64,000 nt of DNA from Rhizorhapis suberifaciens (GCF_014200045.1 NZ_JACHOV010000009.1:62001-126000), one strand, 5' to 3'. Positions 53,920 through 63,488 are shown, numbered from the stretch's first letter. Translations and numbers: made by a program. Notes: generated from the letters alone by a model not told the origin.

Positions 53920-55896
53920 TCAGGCGTCGATCACTTCGTCATCCACATTGGCGGCATTCTCCTGAATGAATGCGAAACGATGTTCGGGATTTTTTCCCAT
54001 GAGACGATCGACCAGATCACGCACTCCGGCACGTTCCTCATATTCCTGAGGTAGGGTGATGCGGATCATGCTGCGGGTTTTGGGATCCATCGTTGTTTCG
54101 CGAAGCTGCTGCGGATTCATCTCTCCCAGCCCCTTGAATCGATTGATTTCGACCTTTTTGCCCTTGAATTCGCTGGCCTCCAATTGGGCACGATGGGCGT
54201 CGTCGCGGGCGTATATGCTTTTGGCTCCCGACACGAGCCGGTAGAGCGGCGGCTGCGCCAGGTAGAGATGGCCCCGGCGGACAATTTCCGGCATTTCCTG
54301 AAAGAAGAAGGTCATCAATAACGTGGCAATATGCGCCCCATCGACGTCGGCGTCCGTCATGATGACAATGCGGTCGTAGCGAAGATTGTCCGGGTTACAG
54401 TCCTTGCGGATGCCACAGCCTAGAGCCTGCACAAGATCTGCAATTTCCTGGTTAGCGAAAATCTTGGCGCTATTGGCGGAAGCGACGTTCAAGATTTTGC
54501 CTCGGATCGGCAATATCGCTTGCGTCTTGCGGTCCCGTGCCTGTTTGGCCGAGCCGCCGGCGCTGTCGCCCTCGACTATGAAAATTTCTGTGCCGTCCGG
54601 ATCGTCCGAGGAACAATCGGTTAGCTTACCCGGCAGGCGAAGCTTGCGGGCGCTCGTCGCATTTTTACGTTTGACCTCCCGTTCCGCCTTCCGTTTCAGC
54701 CGCTCGTCCATTCGGTCCAGAACGAAAGCGAGCAACGCCTTACCACGCTCCATATTATCGGACAGGAAATGATCAAAATGATCTCGCACGGCATTTTCCA
54801 CCAGGCGGGCGGCTTCTGGTGATGTCAGTCGATCCTTGGTCTGGCTCTGGAACTGGGGATCGCGGATGAAGAGAGACAGCATTATCTCGCATGCCGACAT
54901 GATGTCTTCGGCCTGGATTTGAGCCGCCCGCTTTTGTCCCGCCAGCTCGCCAAATGCGCGGATGCCCTTGGTAAGAGCTGCGCGAAGGCCTGCTTCATGC
55001 GTCCCGCCGTCAGGCGTGGGGATGGTGTTGCAGTACCAACTATAGCTGCCGTCCGACCAGAGCGGCCAGGCCACCGCCCATTCCACGCGCCCGGCGCCGT
55101 CGGGCAGATCCTGTCGGCCATCAAAAAACTGGGCGGTGGCGCATTCACGGGCGCCGATCTGTTCTCTCAGGTGATCGGACAGACCGCCTGGGAACTGGAA
55201 TACCGCTTCAGCCGGCGTATCGTCAGTGACCAGTTCCGGAACGCATTTCCATCGGATTTCAACGCCCGCGAAAAGATAAGCTTTCGATCGGGCGAGGCGG
55301 TGTAGACGGGCGGGTTTGAACTTTAGCTCGCCAAAAATCTCGGTATCTGGAGTGAAGGCGACGGACGTTCCTCGCCGGTTGGGCGCTGCGCCCGCCTTTT
55401 CCAACCTGCCCTGCGGATGACCCTTTGAAAAGCGCTGGCGGAATAGTTCCTTATTCCGTGCAACCTCGACAACCGTGTCGCTGGACAGCGCGTTCACGAC
55501 GCTGACGCCTACGCCGTGAAGTCCGCCAGAGGTAGCATAGGCCTTGTCGGAAAATTTACCGCCAGAATGCAAGGTGGTAAGGATGACTTCCAGCGCCGAC
55601 TTCCCGGGGAATTTCGGGTGCGGATCGACAGGAATACCGCGCCCATTGTCCGTAATGGTCAGTCGATTCCCCGGCTCCAGGCTCACTTCGATCCGACTGG
55701 CATGACCTGCCACCGCCTCATCCATGCTGTTATCCAGCACTTCGGATGCCAAATGGTGCAGCGCCCGCTCGTCTGTCCCGCCGATATACATGCCTGGGCG
55801 GCGGCGAACAGGCTCCAGACCCTCCAATACCTCAATATGGGAAGCGTCATAATCGGTCGATGTGGTGGGAACGGATCCGAAGAGGTCGTCTGACAT
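53920..55896 (-). CDS. parE: DNA topoisomerase IV subunit B
   Basis: ATPase subunit of the enzyme that decatenates replicated chromosomes. 658 residues. The GHKL ATPase has VLDNSMDEAVAGHA (about 52-65), DNGRGIPVD (about 82-90) and the GGLHGVGVSVVNALS lid. The transducer domain follows, then the TOPRIM domain with FIVEGDSAGGSAKQARDRK (about 438-456) and DADVDGAHIATLL. The length and the PVDPHPKFPGKSALEVILTT segment fit ParE rather than GyrB. The ATG at 55896 has a weak ribosome site. Confidence 0.95.
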   Translation of the reverse strand: MSDDLFGSVPTTSTDYDASHIEVLEGLEPVRRRPGMYIGGTDERALHHLASEVLDNSMDEAVAGHASRIEVSLEPGNRLTITDNGRGIPVDPHPKFPGKSALEVILTTLHSGGKFSDKAYATSGGLHGVGVSVVNALSSDTVVEVARNKELFRQRFSKGHPQGRLEKAGAAPNRRGTSVAFTPDTEIFGELKFKPARLHRLARSKAYLFAGVEIRWKCVPELVTDDTPAEAVFQFPGGLSDHLREQIGARECATAQFFDGRQDLPDGAGRVEWAVAWPLWSDGSYSWYCNTIPTPDGGTHEAGLRAALTKGIRAFGELAGQKRAAQIQAEDIMSACEIMLSLFIRDPQFQSQTKDRLTSPEAARLVENAVRDHFDHFLSDNMERGKALLAFVLDRMDERLKRKAEREVKRKNATSARKLRLPGKLTDCSSDDPDGTEIFIVEGDSAGGSAKQARDRKTQAILPIRGKILNVASANSAKIFANQEIADLVQALGCGIRKDCNPDNLRYDRIVIMTDADVDGAHIATLLMTFFFQEMPEIVRRGHLYLAQPPLYRLVSGAKSIYARDDAHRAQLEASEFKGKKVEINRFKGLGEMNPQQLRETTMDPKTRSMIRITLPQEYEERAGVRDLVDRLMGKNPEHRFAFIQENAANVDDEVIDA

Positions 55897-56044
55897 GGGT
55901 CAGCTATAGGGCCTGCTGGCCAAGCCTGGCAAGGCGGATCGTGCGCCAAAGGCCGTGGGGCGTGGAGTTCACCTAGGGTTCATGCAACCAGCGCGGAAAA
56001 GAGCCGTTAGAAACTTGCCTATCAACGAAAAGGGATCCAACCTC

Positions 56045-56890
56045 ATGAAATACATCATAAAAGCGCCTCTTGGCGCTATGGTCGCGCTCGCTCTCAGCAC
56101 GCCCGTTCTGGCACAAGACGGCGCCGGCGCAGGAGAACGCAATTGGACAGGACCTTATGTCGGTGGCTCCATCGGACTTGGCAGAGTCGACAATAAGAAA
56201 AACGAGCAACTCACCTTCGACACAGATGGAGATGGAAATTCTGACGATGCGGTCACTACTGGCGGCACCGATACTTTCACCAGCTATTGTGGAGGCCGTT
56301 CGCGTAGCGGATCGGCTGCTGATGGCTGTATCAAAGATCGTACCGGCACGGACTGGGCAGGACATGTTGGTTATGACATGCAGTTCGGCAATATCGTGGC
56401 TGGCGTGGTCGCGGAAGGCGGTGTGGCCGATGTTACCGACAGTGTGACGGGCTTCACCAGCGAGCCCGGGGATTATACGCTCTCCCGGCGTCTGAAGGAA
56501 AATGCAGCCTTACGAGCCCGACTCGGCTATACCGCGGGCAACACGCTGTTTTATCTGACGGGCGGCGGCGCTTACGGTAAGATCAACAATCGCTTTGCCA
56601 CATCCAACGCCGCGAACGCCTTTTCGGACAATGGCGATGGGGATGCCTGGGGTTGGACAGCCGGTGCCGGCGTCGAACAAAAGATCAGCGACAATTTCTC
56701 CGTTGGCTTGCTCTATAAATATACATCGCTCAATCCGGATGATTATGAGGTGACCGTGGCGCAGGGTACTGCCCCAGCGACCGGTCCTTTCACCAATCCA
56801 GCGACGACCAATGGACAAACATTGATCAGCCGTAGCAACGACGACTTCAACTATCATGCTGCGAAGATTTCGGCGAGCTACCGCTTCTAA
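56045..56890 (+). CDS. outer-membrane beta-barrel protein (OmpA/Omp25-like porin family)
   Basis: 281 residues from the ATG at 56045, with AAGGGA upstream; the frame is open to 55955 but the signal peptide starts at MKYIIKAPLG. The signal (about 1-24, ending LAQ) leads to an 8-strand barrel-type domain beginning NWTGPYVGGSIGLG, with alternating strands and a terminal AAKISASYRF ending in Phe, as outer-membrane proteins do. An early loop contains DTDGDGNSDD, a Ca2+-binding-like stretch, and two cysteines near 80-90 that could bridge. Function is unknown; no partner gene is adjacent. A strong terminator follows. Confidence 0.88.
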   Translation: MKYIIKAPLGAMVALALSTPVLAQDGAGAGERNWTGPYVGGSIGLGRVDNKKNEQLTFDTDGDGNSDDAVTTGGTDTFTSYCGGRSRSGSAADGCIKDRTGTDWAGHVGYDMQFGNIVAGVVAEGGVADVTDSVTGFTSEPGDYTLSRRLKENAALRARLGYTAGNTLFYLTGGGAYGKINNRFATSNAANAFSDNGDGDAWGWTAGAGVEQKISDNFSVGLLYKYTSLNPDDYEVTVAQGTAPATGPFTNPATTNGQTLISRSNDDFNYHAAKISASYRF

Positions 56891-56905
56891 GCTAGTCGGC
56901 CTCCG

Positions 56906-56935
56906 AAAAGGCCGCCGGAATTTCGGCGGCCTTTT
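56906..56935. terminator. bidirectional intrinsic terminator between the barrel gene and gcrA
   Basis: Perfect 12-base stem AAAAGGCCGCCG (56906-56917) and CGGCGGCCTTTT (56924-56935) around a 6-base loop. A/T tails on both sides let it stop transcripts from the plus-strand barrel gene and minus-strand gcrA. Confidence 0.9.
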
Positions 56936-56941
56936 CCTTAT

Positions 56942-57607
56942 TCAGCGTACCCTGGGACCGCCAAACGGCAGCGGCGGCGGAGGCCGGCGTGTCCCGCGCG
57001 GCAGCTGTGCCTGATAGGCACGGCCGCAATGTTCAACACAATAGGGGAAGCCCGGGTTGACCTTTTCTCCACAGAAGTGGAAATCCGGCTCACCAGGGTG
57101 GCCCATGGGCCATTTGCAAATCCTCTCGGTCAGATCCAGCAGGCTGGTCTTTCCGGCGATCTCTGAACTGGGCTTCGCCGGAACCAGCCGGCGGGGCGGG
57201 GCAGGGGGAATGGGCGCCTGCTGGTCGCCTGGTCCCTGACGCAGAAACCCGCCCGGACCGACAGATACGATACGCGGCTGCGGGGCAACATCGGCGGGAG
57301 CCGCAGGTTGGGCGACCGCCGCCGTGCGCGGCGCTGGGGGGGCGGGTGCAGGTCTGGAACTCTCTACGGGCGCTGCTTCAACCTGTGTCTCAGCTTTTTT
57401 CGGCACTGGCCGCTTGGGCGGAGCAGCCTTGCGAGGCGCGTCGCCAGCTTTCACCGGGGACGGTCGCGACTGCAAGCCCAGGCGGTGCGCCTTTCCGATC
57501 ACGGCATTGCGGCTGACCCCACCGAGTTCGTCGGCGATCTGGCTTGCTGTCATGCCCTTTTCCCACATCGATTTCAGTTGATCGATGCGTTCATCAGTCC
57601 AGGCCAT
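56942..57607 (-). CDS. gcrA: GcrA cell-cycle regulator
   Basis: Alphaproteobacterial transcription co-activator that binds sigma-70 RNA polymerase and methylated GANTC sites set by CcrM. 221 residues. The N-terminal helix-turn-helix (about 1-48) reads MAWTDERIDQLKSMWEKGMT then GGVSRNAVIGKAHRLGL. A Pro/Ala-rich linker (about 50-150) leads to the C-terminal sigma-binding domain with Cys/His residues in CKWPMGHPGEPDFHFCGEK and PYCVEHC. AAGGAG lies just before the ATG. This is a strong marker of the class and, with the CtrA-type site, points to a CtrA/GcrA-type cell cycle. Confidence 0.97.
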   Translation of the reverse strand: MAWTDERIDQLKSMWEKGMTASQIADELGGVSRNAVIGKAHRLGLQSRPSPVKAGDAPRKAAPPKRPVPKKAETQVEAAPVESSRPAPAPPAPRTAAVAQPAAPADVAPQPRIVSVGPGGFLRQGPGDQQAPIPPAPPRRLVPAKPSSEIAGKTSLLDLTERICKWPMGHPGEPDFHFCGEKVNPGFPYCVEHCGRAYQAQLPRGTRRPPPPLPFGGPRVR

Positions 57608-57716
57608 TCAAACTCCTTCGACATTCATCCGTCACGCAGCCTCCCCACAAATGCCGGGGCCGCAGCCAAAAAAACGCCCTTGCGGGCCATGCCGCTACCC
57701 GATAGGCGATCTCACC

Positions 57717-58562
57717 ATGAACGAACAGCATAAAATCGGCAGCGACGTCATGGCAGTTCGCGCAGAACCGGGAGTTCCCCTGATCCGCAATGTTAATTGG
57801 GCAGGAACGCGAGCTCTTTATATTAAGGAGGTTCGGCGTTTCTTCAAGGTCCAGCTGCAAACGGTCTGGGCGCCCGCGATTACAACACTGCTGTTCCTGA
57901 TCATCTTCACCGTCGCGCTCGGTCGTCGGGGCGGATATGAAGTGCTGGGCGTGCCGTTCGCCGATTTTCTCGCCCCCGGCCTGATCATAATGGGGATGAT
58001 GCAGAACAGCTTTGCAAATAGCAGCTTCACGCTGCTGGTCGGAAAGATCCAGGGTACGTTGGTGGATTACCTGACGCCCCCTATTTCCGTCGGCGAGTTG
58101 CTGGCCGCTCTTATCGCAGCTTCCGTCACTCGCGGGCTTTTGGTTGGGCTGGCCGTGTGGATAGCAATGCTATTCTGGCCAGGCGTTCATGTGGTGCCAG
58201 TACATGGCTGGGCCATTGCCTGCTTTGGTATCCTGGGTTCAGCCTTCCTTGCATTTCTTGGCATGATGACCTCGATCTGGGCCGAAAAATTCGATCATGC
58301 AGCCGCGGTTACCAATTTCGTGATCGCGCCGCTGTCGCTGCTTTCAGGGACTTTTTACTCCGTCGACCGCCTCACACCGATGTTTCAGGCGATCAGCCAC
58401 GCCAATCCCTTTTTCTATATCATTTCGGGCTTTCGCTATGGCTTCCTGTCGGCCGCGGATTCGAACATATTGGCCGGGGGAGTGGTGCTGTGCCTGCTGA
58501 ACATATTTGCGGGCCTCGCCTGCTATGTCCTGCTGAAAAAAGGTTGGAAGCTTAAGGCTTGA
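57717..58562 (+). CDS. ABC-2 type transporter permease
   Basis: 281 residues from the ATG at 57717; upstream codons to 57585 overlap the gcrA promoter. Six transmembrane helices and the ABC-2 signature APLSLLSGTFYSVDRLTPMF (about 208-227), close to NodJ-type permeases. Such permeases move polysaccharides, lipids or drugs with a separate ATPase. No ATPase gene is next to it (gcrA and hspQ flank it), so its partner lies elsewhere. The substrate is unknown. Confidence 0.9.
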   Translation: MNEQHKIGSDVMAVRAEPGVPLIRNVNWAGTRALYIKEVRRFFKVQLQTVWAPAITTLLFLIIFTVALGRRGGYEVLGVPFADFLAPGLIIMGMMQNSFANSSFTLLVGKIQGTLVDYLTPPISVGELLAALIAASVTRGLLVGLAVWIAMLFWPGVHVVPVHGWAIACFGILGSAFLAFLGMMTSIWAEKFDHAAAVTNFVIAPLSLLSGTFYSVDRLTPMFQAISHANPFFYIISGFRYGFLSAADSNILAGGVVLCLLNIFAGLACYVLLKKGWKLKA

Positions 58563-58574
58563 ACTTGTCCTTGC

Positions 58575-58949
58575 TCAGTGGCGATGCCGGCTGCGCAACT
58601 TGTAGCGGCCATCAACATAGGCACTGAACAGGCCGTCTATAGCGGGATGATCGACCGGCTCCTCGCTATTGTCGACTTGCAGGTTCTGCTGGCTGACATA
58701 AGCGATGTAGCTGCTTTCGCCATTTTCCGCGAGCAGATGGTAAAAGGGCTGATCGCGGTCGGGCCGGATCTCCTCGGGAATTGCGTTATACCACTCTTCG
58801 CTGTTGGCGAAGATCGGGTCTATGTCAAAGACCACGCCGCGAAAATTGAAAAGCCGATGTCTGACAACATCTCCGATGCAGAAGCGTGCATGAGCGACAA
58901 TCGGGGCGTGAAGTTTGGGGCTATTCGGGGGCGTAACGTTCGAGTCCAT
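58575..58949 (-). CDS. hspQ: HspQ / YccV-family heat-shock protein
   Basis: 124 residues. A single YccV-like (hemimethylated-DNA-binding) fold with ARFCIGDVVRHRLFNFRGVV (about 21-40), PDRDQPFYHLLAENGESSYI and YVSQQNLQ. In E. coli HspQ binds hemimethylated oriC and acts as a Lon specificity factor. It is convergent with the permease (12 bases). A His/Arg-rich C-terminal tail is unusual. It is followed upstream by tRNA-Ser on the other strand. Confidence 0.93.
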   Translation of the reverse strand: MDSNVTPPNSPKLHAPIVAHARFCIGDVVRHRLFNFRGVVFDIDPIFANSEEWYNAIPEEIRPDRDQPFYHLLAENGESSYIAYVSQQNLQVDNSEEPVDHPAIDGLFSAYVDGRYKLRSRHRH

Positions 58950-59090
58950 CGTCCCAATTTAGAAAGATTGTGCATTGATACAAGGAGGGCGCTTGGCAAG
59001 GGTGAAATCATCCGCTAATGGCCGCCCCTCGACAGGCGCTCGTCCCGGTCCATCGGCATTATATTCCATGGTTCTGGAAAAGGTCCTCGC

Positions 59091-59180
<90 letters not shown>

Positions 59181-59182
59181 CG

Positions 59183-59204
59183 CACTCAGAAAGCTGAGTG
59201 TTTT
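59183..59204 (+). terminator. terminator of tRNA-Ser
   Basis: CACTCAG (59183-59189), loop AAAG, CTGAGTG (59194-59200), then TTTT (59201-59204): a perfect 7-base stem with a T tail 2 bases after the CCA. Confidence 0.85.
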
Positions 59205-59264
59205 CAATTAGCTGCTGATTTCCTCGAGATATTTCTGCCGCCCAGGTACAAAAGGTTGGTACAA

Positions 59265-59529
59265 ATGGCGGTTAGAATGGCGAAGCTCTCGCGCTCCCTC
59301 AGGGCTCTGGACGGCCCGCAAAGTGATCCCGACGGACATCCGGGAAATCTATGGCAAGCGTGAAGAGATACCGACGTGGCCCGCGACACTGACGCAGACG
59401 CAGGCCAAGGCCGAGTTCGCGGCATGGCTACAGGGGGTTGAGGACCGAATAGGGACATTGCGCGCCTCCAACGACGGTGTCGCGATTGACTTGACGGAGC
59501 GCCAGGCACCGGCACTCGCGGGCCGCTGA
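59265..59529 (+). pseudogene. tyrosine-integrase N-terminal remnant, frameshifted and truncated
   Basis: Directly downstream of tRNA-Ser(CGA) a frame starts at 59265 (MAVRMAKLSRS). It breaks by a one-base shift near 59298 and continues in the next frame as GLWTARKVIPTDIREIYGK, then TWPATLTQTQAKAEFAAWLQ, ending at a stop at 59529. Together this resembles only the N-terminal arm/core-binding part of phage-type integrases that use tRNA genes as attachment sites; the catalytic domain is gone. A GGTACAAA direct repeat (59245-59252 and 59258-59265) lies just before the start. It is most likely the scar of a lost genomic island. Identification is from memory of the family. Confidence 0.65.
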
Positions 59530-59564
59530 GGGAAGCTGTTTTGTCGCGCGATGGGACTTTCGCC

Positions 59565-60389
59565 TCAATAAGGTGGCCGATCCAACCCGGCCGGGCTCTT
59601 CGTGAAAATCTCGCAGCCGGTTTCGGTAATGCCGATGCTGTGCTCGAATTGCGCTGACAATGAGCGGTCGCGGGTTACGGCCGTCCATCCGTCTTCCAGC
59701 ATCTTTACGCCTGGCTTGCCAATGTTGATCATGGGTTCGATGGTGAAGAACATGCCGGGCTTCAGTTCCGGTCCCACACCGGGCCGGCCGACGTGGACGA
59801 CCTCGGGGGAATCGTGAAAGACACGGCCCAGGCCGTGGCCGCAAAAGTCGCGAACGACGCCGTAGCGGTGTTTTTCGGCAAACTGCTGGATGGCGTATCC
59901 GATGTCACCCATGGTATTGCCAGGTTTGGCCTGCTCAATGCCTAGCATCATGCATTCATAGGTGACGTCGACCAACCGCCGCGCCTTGATCGGTGCGTCG
60001 CCGACGATGAACATCCGGCTGGTGTCGCCGTGCCAACCATCGACGATCACCGTCACGTCGATGTTCGCGATATCGCCGTCTTTCAACGGCTTGGGTCCTG
60101 GAATGCCATGGCAGATGACATTGTTGATCGAAATGCAACAGCTATGCGTATAGCCCCGGTAGCCGAGCGTCGCCGGTACACCGCCCCCCCGCAGCATATG
60201 GTCCCGAACTATGTCGTCCAGTTCTTCTGTGGTGACGCCCGGAACGACATGGGGTATTAATGCGTCAAGTGCTTCAGCGGCCAACCTTCCGGCCTTGCGC
60301 ATGCCTTCAAAGCCAGAGGCATCGTGAAGCTTGATGGCGCCGGACCGGGCGGCGGGGCGGTCTTGCGTGACGGTTATATATTCAGTCAT
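59565..60389 (-). CDS. map: type I methionine aminopeptidase
   Basis: Removes the initiator methionine from nascent proteins. 274 residues from the ATG at 60389 (MTEYITVTQDRPA); the frame extends to 60509 but overlaps the region upstream of the divergent gene. Pita-bread fold with metal ligands: Asp in DGDIANIDVTV, Asp in WHGDTSRMF, His in CGHGLGRVFHD, Glu in FFTIEPMINIG and Glu in SAQFEHSIGIT. The substrate His is in YRGYTHSCC. It is divergent from the CinA-like gene with 79 bases between. Confidence 0.96.
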   Translation of the reverse strand: MTEYITVTQDRPAARSGAIKLHDASGFEGMRKAGRLAAEALDALIPHVVPGVTTEELDDIVRDHMLRGGGVPATLGYRGYTHSCCISINNVICHGIPGPKPLKDGDIANIDVTVIVDGWHGDTSRMFIVGDAPIKARRLVDVTYECMMLGIEQAKPGNTMGDIGYAIQQFAEKHRYGVVRDFCGHGLGRVFHDSPEVVHVGRPGVGPELKPGMFFTIEPMINIGKPGVKMLEDGWTAVTRDRSLSAQFEHSIGITETGCEIFTKSPAGLDRPPY

Positions 60390-60468
60390 CCGGTTGTTAT
60401 AGGCATCCTGTTGCAATTTTGCGAGAGGGCACTTTGCCTCTTGAGCCGACCGCGTTAAGAGGTTGTGC

Positions 60469-61227
60469 ATGACCGAGCCCCGCATTTGGACTGCTGCGTT
60501 GATCATCATCGGCGATGAAATCCTTTCCGGTCGAACTCAGGACAGGAATATCGCGCAGATCGCGCTTTGGCTGAACGTGCAGGGTATCCGGTTGAAGGAA
60601 GTGCGTGTTGTCCCCGACGAGCAGGACGCGATTGTCGAGGCTGTGAACGCGCTGCGGGTGCGCCATAATTATCTCTTCACAACCGGCGGTATTGGCCCCA
60701 CCCACGACGATATTACGGTCGATGCCATGGCGGCGGCGCTGGGCCTTCAGGTCGTGGTTCATCCCCGCGCCAAGGCGGCGCTGGAACATTATTATGCCAG
60801 CCGTGGCGGCATGAATGAGCAGCGGCTGCGCATGGCCCGCGTGCCGGAAGGGGCCGACCTCATCGAAAATCGCCAGTCCGGAGCGCCCGGCATTCGGGTC
60901 GGCAACATCTTCATGATGGCCGGTGTGCCGCATATTATGGCGGAGATGCTGGACGCATTGACCGGCGAATTGGACGGGGGGCGGCCTCTATTGTCTGAAA
61001 CAGTGGGATGTTGGGTCCCGGAAAGCGAAATAGCCGACATCCTGGCTGAAACCGAAAGGGCGCACGAAGGATGCCAGATCGGCAGCTATCCTTTCTTCCG
61101 GGAAGGAAGGGTAGGGGCCAATTTCGTGGTGCGTTCGACCGATCCCTCCGTCCTCAATGCCTGCATCACCGATCTGACCGGGCGGCTGAAGGCCAAGGGC
61201 CTGGAAGTAGCGATGGGAGAGATTTGA
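60469..61227 (+). CDS. CinA-type MoaB/Mog-domain protein
   Basis: 252 residues from the ATG at 60469, with AAGAGG about 8 bases upstream (a TTG at 60463 is less likely). The MoCF/MoaB-like domain has IIGDEILSGRTQDRNIAQIA (about 14-33) and the ligand loop TTGGIGPTHDDITVDAMAAA. It matches the N-terminal COG1058 half of CinA; the C-terminal PncC deamidase domain is absent. Such stand-alone proteins are annotated as competence/damage-inducible or molybdopterin-binding; the true substrate may be a nucleotide pyrophosphate such as ADP-ribose. It is convergent with the acyltransferase. Confidence 0.9.
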   Translation: MTEPRIWTAALIIIGDEILSGRTQDRNIAQIALWLNVQGIRLKEVRVVPDEQDAIVEAVNALRVRHNYLFTTGGIGPTHDDITVDAMAAALGLQVVVHPRAKAALEHYYASRGGMNEQRLRMARVPEGADLIENRQSGAPGIRVGNIFMMAGVPHIMAEMLDALTGELDGGRPLLSETVGCWVPESEIADILAETERAHEGCQIGSYPFFREGRVGANFVVRSTDPSVLNACITDLTGRLKAKGLEVAMGEI

Positions 61228-61241
61228 GAACCAAGTCTTTG

Positions 61242-63224
61242 CTAACGAAAGGCCAATCCGGATAGCAGTGGCCTCATGGCGCTGGTCGTGAACTCGGAGC
61301 CTTCGTTGGTCAAATGATCATCGTCCCGGAACAGGATCTTGCCATCGGCAATGGTCCGGCACAGAGCGCCCTCACAGAAAGAAGCCCTCGGCAGCATCAA
61401 TGCAACGCCGTTATTCCTCGCAACCTGCGTAAGCGTCTTGTCGGCGGTCGTGCCCCAGGCGGTGTCACGCGCGATTTGTGTCGCGCATAGATTGGGATCT
61501 CCGTCCAGCTTATAAGCGCGAGCGAAACAGGTGGCTGGCCATATGCCGAATTCGGGTGTCGAACCCACCAATATGATGCGGGTGCCCGCCGGAACGCTCT
61601 GTCTGATGGTGGCGATCAGCTTATCCAAAGCTCCGGTCAGGCCGACCGCGCCGGTTGCTTCCTGCTGGGCCAAGTCGGTAGCCGTTTTATCCGATAATTC
61701 CTGGATGGCGGTGGACCATCTTATGCTTAGTACGATAGCGCCCAGATCGGGCTGACGCGTCGCCTCTGCCAGTGCGGCGCGGTGAAATTCGGCGCATGGA
61801 CGATCAAGCGCGGGAATGTTTTTATAGGTGAGGATTAGCGGGCTGCACCCTGACACCGTGGCTTGACGGACGACGAAACCCTGCTTGCGTCCTTGATGAT
61901 CCAAACCTGGCATGAGGTGATCGCCATGAGAATCTCCCCATAGGAGCACATTATAGCCTTTGCGGCCCACAATGCCGCCGGAGCATTTTTCGACTGGCCC
62001 CAAATCCGCCGTGCCCAGATTATTGTGGCAGCGGCCCCGGAAGGGATTGATGCTTGCCATAGCCGCTTGCGCGACCTTTACCTTCGGGGATGCGAGGTCG
62101 GCAAAGCCCTTTGTGGCGTAGGCGGCGGCACCGGCGCTCGCGAATAATCCCATGGTTATGCCGCTGGCCGCAAGCACGGCGCGGCGGCTGATCCGCACCT
62201 GTCCCGACTGGCGGAACGGTCGTTCGACAAAACGCAGCGAAAAGGATGCCAATGCGAAAGCCGCGCTGACCGCCAGCACGGCTTCAAGCGGATGCAGGGG
62301 GCGATTTAGCGCGATCTGCGTCAAGACCAGCGCGGGCCAGTGCCACAGGTAAAAGCCATAGGAGATGAGGCCGGTGAACAATATCGGCCGCCAAGACAGC
62401 ATCCTGCCCACCCGGGTGAGGCCTTCACGGCCGGAATGGATCAATATCATGGTGCCAAGGCACGGCGGTACGGCGCTCAAGCCGGGGAAGGGCGTGTTCG
62501 GCGAATAGAACAGCATCGGCGCAACTATAAGTGCCAGGCCGACCCATGCCGCAATCTCCCGTTGCCGCACCGACCGCAGCGACGGCACCGCGCTCACGGC
62601 AAGAAGCGCACCAAAGCCCAATTCCCAGGCCCGATAAGGGAGAAGGAAGAAGGCCTGCGTCGGCGCGAAACGGACAACGGCTTCGGCCGCCAGCAGCGAA
62701 CCGATGACCGCCACCCACACAAATGCACGCAAAGTGCGCTCCCGTCCCAGAACCACCAGGACGGCGATGATGAGCGGCCAGACAATATAGAACTGCTCCT
62801 CGACCGCCAGCGACCAGGTATGGAGCAGAGGCTTGTCATGGGCAGGCTGGTCGAAATAGCCGCCCTCCCGCCAGAACAATATATTCGAGCCGAACAGGGC
62901 GACCGCGATCAGGCTTTGACCATATTGTTCAAGCTCGGTCGGCGGCAGGATCAGGAGAGTGGCTGCGGTCGTCAGGACAAGCATGAACAGCAGGGCGGGC
63001 AAAATCCGCCTGAACCGGCGCTCATAAAATCCTGCGATGGAGAATTTTCCCGCCAGCGCGTCCGAAGCAATGATCGACGTGATCAGGAAGCCCGAGATCA
63101 CGAAGAACACGTCCACGCCTACAAATCCGCCGGGCAGCAGCGTTGGAAAGGCGTGATAGATGACGACTCCGCCAACGGCTATCGCGCGCAACCCGTCAAT
63201 GTCTGAACGATATTTCGGCGCCAT
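61242..63224 (-). CDS. OafA-type membrane acyltransferase with a C-terminal SGNH domain
   Basis: 660 residues from the ATG at 63224 (MAPKYRSDIDGLRAIAVGG), which has AGGGA upstream; a TTG at 63254 would add ten residues. The Acyl_transf_3 domain (about 1-345) has ten or so membrane helices, the catalytic His region GGVVIYHAFPTLLPGGFVGV, VDVFFVISGFLI and HTWSLAVEEQFYIVWPL. A periplasmic SGNH domain (about 400-655) follows, with the nucleophile in LLWGDSHGDHL and the D-x-x-H pair in FRDDDHLTNEGSEF. Such proteins O-acetylate surface polysaccharides such as LPS, capsule or exopolysaccharide. No glycan genes are adjacent, so the acceptor is unknown. Confidence 0.92.
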   Translation of the reverse strand: MAPKYRSDIDGLRAIAVGGVVIYHAFPTLLPGGFVGVDVFFVISGFLITSIIASDALAGKFSIAGFYERRFRRILPALLFMLVLTTAATLLILPPTELEQYGQSLIAVALFGSNILFWREGGYFDQPAHDKPLLHTWSLAVEEQFYIVWPLIIAVLVVLGRERTLRAFVWVAVIGSLLAAEAVVRFAPTQAFFLLPYRAWELGFGALLAVSAVPSLRSVRQREIAAWVGLALIVAPMLFYSPNTPFPGLSAVPPCLGTMILIHSGREGLTRVGRMLSWRPILFTGLISYGFYLWHWPALVLTQIALNRPLHPLEAVLAVSAAFALASFSLRFVERPFRQSGQVRISRRAVLAASGITMGLFASAGAAAYATKGFADLASPKVKVAQAAMASINPFRGRCHNNLGTADLGPVEKCSGGIVGRKGYNVLLWGDSHGDHLMPGLDHQGRKQGFVVRQATVSGCSPLILTYKNIPALDRPCAEFHRAALAEATRQPDLGAIVLSIRWSTAIQELSDKTATDLAQQEATGAVGLTGALDKLIATIRQSVPAGTRIILVGSTPEFGIWPATCFARAYKLDGDPNLCATQIARDTAWGTTADKTLTQVARNNGVALMLPRASFCEGALCRTIADGKILFRDDDHLTNEGSEFTTSAMRPLLSGLAFR

Positions 63225-63488
63225 CGTCCCTGCCGGTAAGATATTGTTTCCCAATGAAAGGGAGGGAACGGGCCATTTCTAAACCCGCGCCGCCAAACGG
63301 CAAAGTCCCTTCACCTCACTATTAAGGCTATTGATCCGGAACTTTACGGTGGGGTGGCGGGAGCAAATTCTTAGCGCTAATTCGAAACGAGCTTCTGCAT
63401 GCCGATCCGGGCAATTGCCCTTTTCTGAGCACCGCAGCGAAGAACCGGCTGCGTCGACACACCCAAAGAGCAAAATGATCAGGAGAGT
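63225..63488. other. 264-base gap upstream of the acyltransferase with no recognised gene
   Basis: This stretch holds the promoter of the minus-strand acyltransferase. A minus-strand frame at 63279-63512 (77 codons) has no ribosome site and no recognisable features. No repeats or hairpins stand out. Confidence 0.4.

Noticed and set aside
58578-59018. 146-codon plus-strand frame near the tRNA
   Set aside because: It is antisense to hspQ, which has clear family motifs.
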